Below are positions 13,658 to 19,852 of a stretch of 20,451 nucleotides of DNA, in pieces (the first letter of the stretch is position 1; the number at the start of each line of letters is the position of its first letter). Below the pieces are notes generated by a model. The model searched no databases. It was not told the DNA's origin and saw nothing but the letters and a program-made list of their open reading frames with translations. The position numbers were made by a program, and so were the translations under genes. This DNA is from Acidimicrobiia bacterium (lineage in GTDB: Bacteria > Actinomycetota > Acidimicrobiia > Acidimicrobiales > Bin134), in the NCBI GenBank assembly GCA_009843565.1, contig VYDF01000136.1, positions 1 through 20,451 of the forward strand, written 5' to 3'.

Positions 13658-14725
13658 ATGGACATTGATGTCGATCGGGTAACTGAGCTGGCCGGGGAGG
13701 TCGCCACCCACATGGCCGGGGCCACCACCATGGCCATGGTCCACATCGGCGACGAGCTGGGCCTGTATCGGGCGATGGCCGGTGCCGGTCCGATGACTGC
13801 CGATGCCTTGGCTAAGACGACGGGCTGCCATCCCCGCCTGGTCACCGAGTGGCTGCGCCAGCAGGCCGCGGTCAAGTTGGTGGAGATCGACGGCCAAGAC
13901 GACGAGGATGTCACATTCCAATTGACCGATGAGGCTGCCACGGTGCTGGCCTGGGAGGTGAGCCCCGCATTCTTGGCCGGAGGCATCGGCATGTTCCGGG
14001 CCATGTTCGCCGACATGGAGGACATACTCGAGGCCTTCCAAGGAGACGGCGGTTTGGCGTGGGGCGACCACCACCCTTGCCTTTTCACTTCCACCGCCCG
14101 GTTCTTCCGCCCCCAGTACGAGATGTACTTGGCCAACGAGTGGATCCCAGCCGCCGATGGGATCGACGAGAAACTCCGGGCCGGGGCCACCGCGGCCGAT
14201 GTAGGCTGCGGCTGCGGCGACTCTGTGCAGATCCTGGCCTCGGCCTACCCCGAATCCCACTTCACCGGGTTGGACTTTCACGGACCGTCCATCGATCAGG
14301 CCAAGGAAATGGCGGCCGAGGCTGGTGTGGCCAACGCCTCCTTCGAGGTCGCCGATTCCAAGGGCTACCACGGCACCTACGACGTGATCTTCTTCTTGGA
14401 CTGCCTCCACGACATGGGCGACCCGGTGGGCATCGCCGCCCACGCCCGCAACCAGTTGGCCGAGGACGGTTCAGTGCTCATGGTGGAGCCGTTCGCCCTG
14501 GACGGCCACGTCCGAAATCTGACCGAGAACCCCATGGCAGCCACGTCGTACGGCGCCTCAGCGGTGTTTTGAATACCGTGCTCACTGGCCCAACCCGTCG
14601 GGTTGGGGATGGGCGCTCAGTCGGGCGAAGCGGCCATGCGGGAAGTCTTCACTGCCGCCGGCTACTCCCGCTTCGAGCGGGTGACCGAGACCAACGCCAA
14701 CATCATCTACCAAGCCCGCCCGTAG
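13658..14725 (+). CDS. Winged-helix SAM-dependent methyltransferase with in-frame TGA; candidate selenoprotein
   Basis: A class I methyltransferase. GAAGGA lies 7 bases before the ATG. Residues 20-95 form an N-terminal winged-helix/dimerisation domain (MTADALAKTTGCHPRLVTEW). SAM motif I is VGCGCGD (182-188), with Asp206 (GLDFHG) and the post-motif FFLDCLHDMGDP (245-256). At codon 305 there is a TGA (14570-14572). The same frame continues for 50 sense codons to TAG (14723-14725), reading IPCSLAQPVGLGMGAQSGEA, then AAGYSRFERVTE, and ending QARP. This is the normal C-terminus as I recall it for the family, where a Cys occupies the TGA position. The full length of 355 is typical, whereas stopping at 304 would truncate the fold. 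Options are Sec insertion, a TGC-to-TGA nonsense mutation, or sequence error. Conventional tools would annotate only 13658-14572. Confidence 0.85.
14570..14572 (+). other. In-frame UGA, candidate selenocysteine codon
   Basis: The TGA interrupts the methyltransferase frame between Phe304 and Ile306. The downstream frame is in the same phase, so no indel is needed. The predicted local motif is U-I-P-C, a UxxC arrangement like redox CxxC sites. In homologues as I remember them, the segment reads S-T-x-x-C-x-P-x-S, putting Cys exactly here. Confidence 0.55.
14589..14607 (+). promoter_or_regulatory. Hairpin downstream of the UGA (bacterial SECIS candidate)
   Basis: CCCAACCC (14589-14596) pairs perfectly with GGGTTGGG (14600-14607) around the loop GTC. 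The stem begins 16 bases, and the loop 24 bases, after the TGA, and the loop starts with G. Published descriptions of bacterial SECIS elements call for an apical loop roughly 16-37 bases past the UGA with a G in its first two positions, which this meets. A weaker lower stem with a bulge (14581-14586 with 14609-14613) can be drawn. With coding sequence on both sides and no following T-run, it is not a rho-independent terminator. Confidence 0.5.
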
Positions 14726-14775
14726 TTTTTCGGGTCGCCGGATCCCGAGGGCAGCCGGTACACTTCAGCGTTCCC

Positions 14776-14851
14776 GCCCCGTTCGTCTAGAGGCCTAGGA
14801 CGCCAGATTCTCAATCTGGTAACACGGGTTCGAATCCCGTACGGGGTGCCA
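14776..14851 (+). tRNA. tRNA-Glu (anticodon CTC)
   Basis: Cloverleaf with acceptor arms GCCCCGT / ACGGGGT (first pair G-U), anticodon arm CCAGA-TTCTCAA-TCTGG giving anticodon CTC (reads GAG), T-arm CGGG-TTCGAAT-CCCG, discriminator G and an encoded CCA at 14849-14851. TACACT (14759-14764) could serve as a -10 element. No integrase or duplicated 3' end is visible nearby. Confidence 0.95.
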
Positions 14852-15011
14852 CTACTACGGGCCAGCCTTCGTGGATGTGTTCGTGGGCATGCCTGAATCG
14901 ACTTCAATCAAGGTCTCGGTCCAAACCCTGTGGTCTCTTGCAGCGAGCTGAACACATTTGGAGCGCGAGACTTACGCCGAACCTGAGACGACATAGGAAA
15001 CGGAGAAAACA

Positions 15012-15794
15012 ATGGGCTGTATGGACGGAAAAGTCGCGTTGGTTACCGGAGCAAGCGGCGGGATCGGCATGGCTGCGATGCACAGGCTGGCCGGAGAAGG
15101 TGCCGCGGTAGTGGGGGTGGATCTCGCCGACGAGGGTGGCGAGAAGCTGGTGGCCGAGCTTACCGAGAGCGGAGCCCGGGCGGTGTACCAGCACTGCGAC
15201 GTGGGTTCGCTGGAAGATGTCACCAATGCGGTCGAGCGGGCAGTTTCTGAATTCGGCCGCATCGACGTGCTGTTCAACAACGCGGCCACCAGCACCGGGG
15301 GGTACATCCCCGATCTCGATGCGGAGGGCTGGGATTCCAGCCTGCGGGTGATGCTCACCGCGGCGATGTACGGCATGAAGGCGGCCATCCCCCACATGGC
15401 CGCTCAAGGAGGAGGGTCGATCATCAGCACCTCTTCGATTTATGGAGTGGTGGCCTCTTCGGGCAACGCTCCCTACTGCACAGCCAAGGCGGGGCTCATC
15501 AACCTGACCCGCACTGCGGCGGTGGAATGGGGCCGCAAGAACATCCGGGTCAACGCCATCTGCCCCGGCGTGGTGGAGACGCCCATGTACGGCGCGGTCC
15601 TCGATATCGGCCTGAAGACCCACGAGGAGATCTCGGCCATGCACGCATTGGGCCGGACCATCAAGCCCGAAGAGATCGCCAACTTGGTGCTGTTTCTGGC
15701 CTCAGATGAGTCCTCGGCCATCACTGGCCAGGCCATCGTCATCGACGGCGGCCTGCTGTCTGATTGCAACTTGACCGGTGTGCCGCCGGCCTGA
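15012..15794 (+). CDS. SDR-family oxidoreductase
   Basis: A 260-residue classical SDR. TGASGGIG is at 12-19, Asp37 (GVDLAD) ends beta-2 and points to NAD(H), NNAA at 89-92 is a variant of NNAG, and the catalytic residues are Ser142, Tyr155 and Lys159. The C-terminal ITGQAIVIDGG (about 237-247) is canonical. GGAG lies eight bases before the ATG. It stands alone after tRNA-Glu; the 160 bases between them (14852-15011) contain no other convincing feature. Substrate unknown. Confidence 0.92.
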   Translation: MGCMDGKVALVTGASGGIGMAAMHRLAGEGAAVVGVDLADEGGEKLVAELTESGARAVYQHCDVGSLEDVTNAVERAVSEFGRIDVLFNNAATSTGGYIPDLDAEGWDSSLRVMLTAAMYGMKAAIPHMAAQGGGSIISTSSIYGVVASSGNAPYCTAKAGLINLTRTAAVEWGRKNIRVNAICPGVVETPMYGAVLDIGLKTHEEISAMHALGRTIKPEEIANLVLFLASDESSAITGQAIVIDGGLLSDCNLTGVPPA

Positions 15795-15824
15795 TGGGCC
15801 ACGGGCCTGTGATCTTGTGAGCGA

Positions 15825-15848
15825 TATACTAGCTAAGTAGTTAGCTAG
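15825..15848 (+). promoter_or_regulatory. Promoter/operator of the Phd-PIN toxin-antitoxin pair
   Basis: CTAGCTAA (15829-15836) and TTAGCTAG (15841-15848) form a perfect 8-bp inverted repeat with a 4-base spacer (GTAG). It overlaps TATACT (15825-15830), a good -10 hexamer. I see no strong -35. The placement just before the antitoxin gene fits an autorepression site of a Phd/YefM antitoxin, whose operators are short palindromes. Confidence 0.65.
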
Positions 15849-15877
15849 GTATGCCTGTGAGCGGTTATGCTTACGAC

Positions 15878-16111
15878 ATGTTGACGGTGGGAATGCACGA
15901 GGCGAAAACAACACTGTCAAAGCTGATCCGAAAGGCGATTGCAGGGGAAGAAGTGGTGATCACCAAGTCCGGCACCCCGGTGGCAAAACTTGTTGCCGTG
16001 GTCCCCGAGGGGCCACGAGAGCTGGGCAAAGACGTGGGCCGCTTCTTGGTGCCCGACGACTTCAACGACCCGCTTCCCGACGACCTGCTTGATGCATTTG
16101 AAGGCCGGTGA
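15878..16111 (+). CDS. Phd/YefM-family antitoxin
   Basis: A 77-residue antitoxin with the family core MLTVGMHEAKTTLSKLIRKA followed by GEEVVITKSGTPVAKLV, a DNA-binding Phd/YefM fold, and an acidic C-terminal toxin-binding tail (DDFNDPLPDDLLDAFEGR). The frame is open back to ATG 15851, adding MPVSGYAYD, but the family normally begins at M-x-T-V-G-M-H-E-A-K, so 15878 is preferred; neither start has a clear Shine-Dalgarno. The stop overlaps the GTG start of the PIN gene by four bases (GTGA), giving a coupled pair. Confidence 0.9.
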   Translation: MLTVGMHEAKTTLSKLIRKAIAGEEVVITKSGTPVAKLVAVVPEGPRELGKDVGRFLVPDDFNDPLPDDLLDAFEGR

Positions 16112-16512
16112 CCTCGACCGTCCTTTTGGACACCCAAGTCTTCTTATGGATGCACGCGGCACCAGACCGGCTTTCAAGCTCGGCCCAGTCGATGCTGGCC
16201 GATCCAACCCAAAGGGTGCTGCTGTCGGCCGTATCGTCTTGGGAGATTGCCATCAAACACGCATTGGGACGCCTTAATCTTCCCGAACCGCCCGCGGAAT
16301 ATGTTCTCAGCAGGATTGCCAGCGCCCGCCTAACAGCAATAGCCATCGAGCACTCCCATGCCCTGCTCGCCGGTGCGCTTCCCCCCCACCACCGCGATCC
16401 CTTCGACCGGTTGTTGATTGGTCAGGCCGGGGAGCTGGGCATACCCGTTATGACCTCAGACCAGGTGTTCGATCAATACGATGTCGAGGTCATCTGGGCC
16501 GACCGGCAATAG
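16108..16512 (+). CDS. PIN-domain toxin partnered with Phd/YefM antitoxin
   Basis: A 134-residue PIN-domain RNase of the subgroup that pairs with Phd-type antitoxins. LLDTQVFLWMHAAPDRLS carries Asp8, SAVSSWEIAIKHALGRL carries Glu46, HHRDPFDRLLIGQA carries Asp97 and Asp100, and VMTSDQVF carries Asp118, so the acidic active site is complete. It starts at GTG inside the antitoxin stop. Its last 23 bases overlap the end of the convergent MFS gene. It is sequence-unrelated in detail to the VapC at 11.3 kb, so this is not a duplication of that locus. Confidence 0.9.
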   Translation: MTSTVLLDTQVFLWMHAAPDRLSSSAQSMLADPTQRVLLSAVSSWEIAIKHALGRLNLPEPPAEYVLSRIASARLTAIAIEHSHALLAGALPPHHRDPFDRLLIGQAGELGIPVMTSDQVFDQYDVEVIWADRQ

Positions 16513-17773
16513 CCGGAGATTGCTGATGGCGCACCGCGAATAGTTGGCAGACCATGCCGGCGGTGCCGTAGGCGAGGTAGCCGATGCCGACGGGGGTGAC
16601 GGTGCCGCTGATGGCCTGGTTGATGATTTCGGCCAGTAGGGCGCCGAACATCGCCATGGTGAAGCCGAGTACAGCGGCGGCGGTGCCGGCCATCTCGCCC
16701 ATGGGCTCGAGCGCCAGGCTCTGGCCCAACGGGAAGAACGCCACCATGCAGGCATTGGCCAGGCTGAAGATGGTGATCCACAGAACGAACGGCGGCCTTC
16801 CTCCCGCGGCTAGGGTCAGGCCCAGCATGGTGCTGGCCGCACAGATCTGTAGGCCGCCGGCGCTGAGCGCCACCGAGCGGGCCCGGAATCGGTGCAGTGC
16901 CCGGTTGTTGAGCAGCGTCACCAGGCCCATGCCGGCAGCCATGATCGAGAAGTAGGGAACGAACCAGTGCTCCTGATCGAAGACGTCGTCGAAGATCAAC
17001 TCGGAGCTGGATAGGAACGAGAAGAAGGCGCCGGCGGAGAACATGGTGGCGAGGGTGTATCCCAGCGTCACTGGGTGGGTGGTTACCGACCGGAAGCCGG
17101 CCATCGTTGATCGGAAGGTCAGCGGTCGCCGGTGCTCGGGCTTCAGCGTCTCCTCCAACCGCAACGACCACGCGATGATCGCCACAGCGGTGAACACGCT
17201 GAAGGCCATCACATACCGCCACGAACCCAGCTCCAGCAAGCCCTTCCCCAGCGGCGGACCGGCCACCGGGGCCCAGAAGAACACCGCCATGACCAGGGTC
17301 ATCACCCGGGCCATGGCATCGCCCGAGTAGTAGTCCCGCACGATGGCTTGCGCCGCGGTGCGGGGGCCGGCCGCCGCGAAACCCCAAATGAAGCGGCTCA
17401 CGTAGAGCATGCCCAACGTCACCGACAGGGTGGCCATCAGCGACGCCAGGCCGTACAGCACCATGCTTCCGATGAGGATCCGCTTTCGACCCAGAGCGTC
17501 GGCCATTGGGCCGTAGACCAGGTTGCCGATGCCCGACCCGACGAAGAACAGCGTGATGGTCAGCGACAGGCCGGTGGAGTCCTCCGGCAGGTTGAACGCA
17601 TCACGCATGGCCGAGAACGCCGGGAGCAGGGTGTCGATGGCCAGAGCCGACCCGGCGCTGATCATGGCGATGAAGAGGATGAACTCCCGTTCGCCCAATC
17701 GGCGGCCGGTGTAAGTGGATGCGGGAGTGCTCACACCGGCCGACTTCTCATAACGGCGTAGCCTGTCCGCCAT
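16490..17773 (-). CDS. MFS transporter, DHA1 (Bcr/CflA-like) drug-efflux type
   Basis: A 427-residue major facilitator with 12 predicted membrane helices, probably a proton-driven exporter. Motif A is GPMADALGRKR (88-98) between TM2 and TM3. The TM4 Arg region is RFIWGFAAAGPRTAAQAIVR (127-146), and APVAGPPLG (168-176) in TM5 is the antiporter motif C equivalent. These placements fit Bcr/CflA multidrug transporters. The N-terminal about 28 residues are polar, and a start slightly downstream is possible. It is divergent from the next SDR across a 77-base gap, and its 3' end overlaps the PIN toxin tail-to-tail. The cargo is unknown. Confidence 0.9.
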   Translation of the reverse strand: MADRLRRYEKSAGVSTPASTYTGRRLGEREFILFIAMISAGSALAIDTLLPAFSAMRDAFNLPEDSTGLSLTITLFFVGSGIGNLVYGPMADALGRKRILIGSMVLYGLASLMATLSVTLGMLYVSRFIWGFAAAGPRTAAQAIVRDYYSGDAMARVMTLVMAVFFWAPVAGPPLGKGLLELGSWRYVMAFSVFTAVAIIAWSLRLEETLKPEHRRPLTFRSTMAGFRSVTTHPVTLGYTLATMFSAGAFFSFLSSSELIFDDVFDQEHWFVPYFSIMAAGMGLVTLLNNRALHRFRARSVALSAGGLQICAASTMLGLTLAAGGRPPFVLWITIFSLANACMVAFFPLGQSLALEPMGEMAGTAAAVLGFTMAMFGALLAEIINQAISGTVTPVGIGYLAYGTAGMVCQLFAVRHQQSPAIAGRPR

Positions 17774-17850
17774 ATGGAGATGAAGTCAAAGGAGTATCCC
17801 CAGCAAGCTCTGGCGATCAGGGGCGTCCTGCCAACGAAGTGGTCAAGGAT

Positions 17851-18615
17851 ATGACTGCGTTGGAAGGCAAGGTGGCGCTCGTCACCGGGGCGGCACGGGG
17901 ACTTGGTGCCGAGATCGTGCGCCGCATGGTGATGGCTGGCGCCCAGGTGATCGCGGCCGACAAGCGGGTGGACGATGGGGCCGCAGCCGCTGCCGAGGCC
18001 GGGGCCGGGTTCGTCGAGTTGGATGTGACCGATGCCGAGCAGTGGGCCGCGGCGGTGGATGCGGCCGCCATCGCTGGCGGCGACCGCCTCGACATCTTGG
18101 TCAACAACGCGGCGATCACGCGGGTGGTCCCCATTTTGGACTGCGATCCTGCTGAGTTCCGCAAGGTGATCGACACCAACCTGGTGGGCACCTTCTTGGG
18201 CATCCAGACCGCGGCGCCAACCATGGCATCGAGCGGGGGAGGGTCGATCGTGAATCTGAGTTCACCCAGCGCCTTCGAGGGCACGGTGGGGATGCCGGCC
18301 TACTCCACGTCCAAGTGGGGCATTCGGGGGCTGACCCGCACTGCGGCCTTGGAGCTGGCCGATCTCGGTATCCGGGTAAACGCCGTGGTGCCCGGTCCTT
18401 TGCGCACCGCCATGACCCGCCGACCGGGATGGGAAGACGACGACTACGAGCGCCACTACGGTGCCACCGTGCCGCTTCGGCGCATGGCCGAACTGGGCGA
18501 GGTGGCCGACTTGGTGGTGTGGTTGGCCTCCGACCAAGCCTCCTACTGCACCGGCGGCGACTACGCGGCCGACGGCGGACTAGGTGCGGGCTCGCCTGCC
18601 CCTGCCTCCGACTAG
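17851..18615 (+). CDS. SDR-family oxidoreductase
   Basis: A 254-residue SDR starting MTALEGKVALVTGAARGLG. The frame is open 44 codons further upstream, but that stretch overlaps the divergent MFS gene and has no SDR character, so ATG 17851 (preceded by AAGGAT) is chosen. The glycine motif is TGAARGLG (12-19), Asp37 (ADK) favours NAD(H), NNAA is at 85-88, and the catalytic set is Ser138, Tyr151 and Lys155. The stop is 27 bases before the likely start of the LLM oxidoreductase, so the two form an operon and may act in sequence on one substrate. Confidence 0.92.
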   Translation: MTALEGKVALVTGAARGLGAEIVRRMVMAGAQVIAADKRVDDGAAAAAEAGAGFVELDVTDAEQWAAAVDAAAIAGGDRLDILVNNAAITRVVPILDCDPAEFRKVIDTNLVGTFLGIQTAAPTMASSGGGSIVNLSSPSAFEGTVGMPAYSTSKWGIRGLTRTAALELADLGIRVNAVVPGPLRTAMTRRPGWEDDDYERHYGATVPLRRMAELGEVADLVVWLASDQASYCTGGDYAADGGLGAGSPAPASD

Positions 18616-18642
18616 GTGCCCGATGTCGATGGCGGCCTCATC

Positions 18643-19458
18643 GTGAAGTTCGGGTTCCCGTTTATCTCACTGCATCCGGGGGCATGGGTTGAGGTTGCCC
18701 AGGCCGCCGACGAGGCCGGGTTCGAGTCGTGCTGGATCGCCGATCATCTGGTGTTCCCAGTGGAAATGGAGGGCACGTTGGGCGACGTCGCCCACCCCAA
18801 TGTGCCGCCAACGGTCCCGGTATACGACGCCCCGGCCTATCTGTCGTACCTCGCCGGGTTGACCACCCGCATCAACCTCGGCGTCTATGTGTACTTGGCC
18901 GGGCTGCGCCACCCGTTCACCACCGCCCGGGGCTTCGCCACCTTGGACCGGGTCAGCAACGGGCGGGCGCTGGTCGGCGTGGGAGCGGGATGGCTACGCA
19001 ACGAGTGGACCGCAGCCGGTATGGATCCCCGGACCCGGGGGCGCCGCCTCGACGAGGCCCTGGACGTGTGCGTGCGGCTCTGGACGGAGCCCGAAGTGGA
19101 GCACCACGGAGAGTTCTACGACTTTGAGCCGGTGGCGTTCGAGCCCAAGCCGGTGCAGCAGCCCCACCCTCCAGTGCTGGTGGGCGGGTTGTCGGAAGCC
19201 GCGCTGCGCCGAGCCGCCCGCTTCCAGGGGTGGATGGGCATGGGCGACACCTTTGAGTCGGTGCGCCGGGCCGTTGACCGGCTGGCTGAGCTGGGCGCTC
19301 CCGACATTGAGATCACCGCCCAAGGCCGCTGCGAATCGCACGATGATCTGCGCCGGTGGGAGGACGCCGGCGCCCACCGTCTGGTGGTCACCCCGTGGGA
19401 GAGCACCAGCAAAGCGGTCGACTCGTTGCGGCGGTTCGCGGAGCGGTTTATCGCCTGA
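18643..19458 (+). CDS. LLM-class (luciferase-like) F420/flavin-dependent oxidoreductase
   Basis: A 271-residue TIM-barrel protein of the bacterial luciferase-like superfamily. It starts MKFGFPFISLHPGAWVEVAQ, then ADEAGFESCWIADHLVFP, and continues LGVYVYLAGLRHPFTTARGF with the family landmark GRALVGVGAGWLRNEW and the downstream VLVGGLSEAALRRAARFQGW. This subgroup in actinobacteria often uses coenzyme F420, though FMN use cannot be excluded. The frame is open to GTG 18616, directly after the SDR stop, but family alignment from memory favours GTG 18643. Its pairing with the SDR suggests oxidation or reduction of a shared small molecule. No signal peptide is seen. Confidence 0.9.
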   Translation: MKFGFPFISLHPGAWVEVAQAADEAGFESCWIADHLVFPVEMEGTLGDVAHPNVPPTVPVYDAPAYLSYLAGLTTRINLGVYVYLAGLRHPFTTARGFATLDRVSNGRALVGVGAGWLRNEWTAAGMDPRTRGRRLDEALDVCVRLWTEPEVEHHGEFYDFEPVAFEPKPVQQPHPPVLVGGLSEAALRRAARFQGWMGMGDTFESVRRAVDRLAELGAPDIEITAQGRCESHDDLRRWEDAGAHRLVVTPWESTSKAVDSLRRFAERFIA

Positions 19459-19501
19459 CCGCCCCCGGTTGGAAATGTGCCAAAAAGCCCAGCGGAGGGC
19501 G

Positions 19502-19507
19502 TACAAT
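19502..19507 (+). promoter_or_regulatory. Possible -10 element of the small SHOCT-like gene
   Basis: TACAAT about 40 bases before ATG 19546 fits a -10 hexamer. No clear -35 is found at the expected distance. It suggests the small gene has its own promoter rather than depending on the LLM operon. Confidence 0.35.
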
Positions 19508-19545
19508 GGTGTTTCTGCGCATTCAACGTCTGACTAGGGATTGCC

Positions 19546-19818
19546 ATGGGTCGAGGATCAGAGAGCTTTCAGAAACGACAGCGGGAGAAGAACAAGCGAG
19601 AGCGGGCTGCGGCCAAGCAGGCCCGTCGTCACGGCAAGCTTGAAGTTCCCTTCGAAGAGGAGGCAGAGGCTCCTTCCTCGAACGGAAAGTCAGAAGCTGA
19701 GCTATACGAGGATTTCCGCCTGCTGAGCGAGAAGTACCAGTCCGGGGGAATGGACGAGGAGACCTACGAGCAGCGCCGGGCCGAGATCTTCGAGCAACTC
19801 GGCCTCGAGGTTCACTGA
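19546..19818 (+). CDS. Small basic protein with SHOCT-like C-terminal helix pair
   Basis: A 90-residue protein. Residues 1-30 are very basic (KRQREKNKRERAAAKQARR), like a nucleic-acid- or ribosome-binding tail. An acidic stretch (EEEAEA) and linker follow, then YEDFRLLSEKYQSGGMDEET and RRAEIFEQLGL (54-86), which resemble the SHOCT short C-terminal domain pattern of leucine-rich helix, Gly turn, then E-E-x-Y/F helix. AGGG lies seven bases before the ATG. No enzyme motif is seen. SHOCT-like domains are usually oligomerisation or anchoring modules; the role here is unknown. Confidence 0.8.
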   Translation: MGRGSESFQKRQREKNKRERAAAKQARRHGKLEVPFEEEAEAPSSNGKSEAELYEDFRLLSEKYQSGGMDEETYEQRRAEIFEQLGLEVH

Positions 19819-19852
19819 GCCAACTAGCTCACCCTGCCGAATCAGAAGAGGC

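Noticed and set aside
14589..14607. The hairpin after the TGA as a rho-independent terminator of a 304-residue gene
   Set aside because: It is not followed by a run of T, and the sequence beyond it is still clearly coding.
14608..14725. A separate tiny gene starting at ATG 14608 after the TGA
   Set aside because: The sequence before this ATG (IPCSLAQPVGLG) is already family-like and in frame, and there is no ribosome binding site; it is the end of the methyltransferase.
14059..14790. A +1-frame open stretch across the methyltransferase TGA, suggesting a frameshift instead of a UGA codon
   Set aside because: Its translation is Arg/Pro/Gly-rich without family motifs. The methyltransferase-like sequence before and after the TGA is in one and the same frame, so no frameshift is needed.
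14776..15011. tRNA-Glu as an attachment site of an integrated element
   Set aside because: No integrase, no repeat of the tRNA 3' end and no phage or plasmid gene is visible in the window.
11293..16512. A defence island or mobile element bounded by the two toxin-antitoxin loci
   Set aside because: The genes between are ordinary metabolic, transport and tRNA genes; there is no transposase, restriction or CRISPR gene, and the two TA pairs belong to different families.
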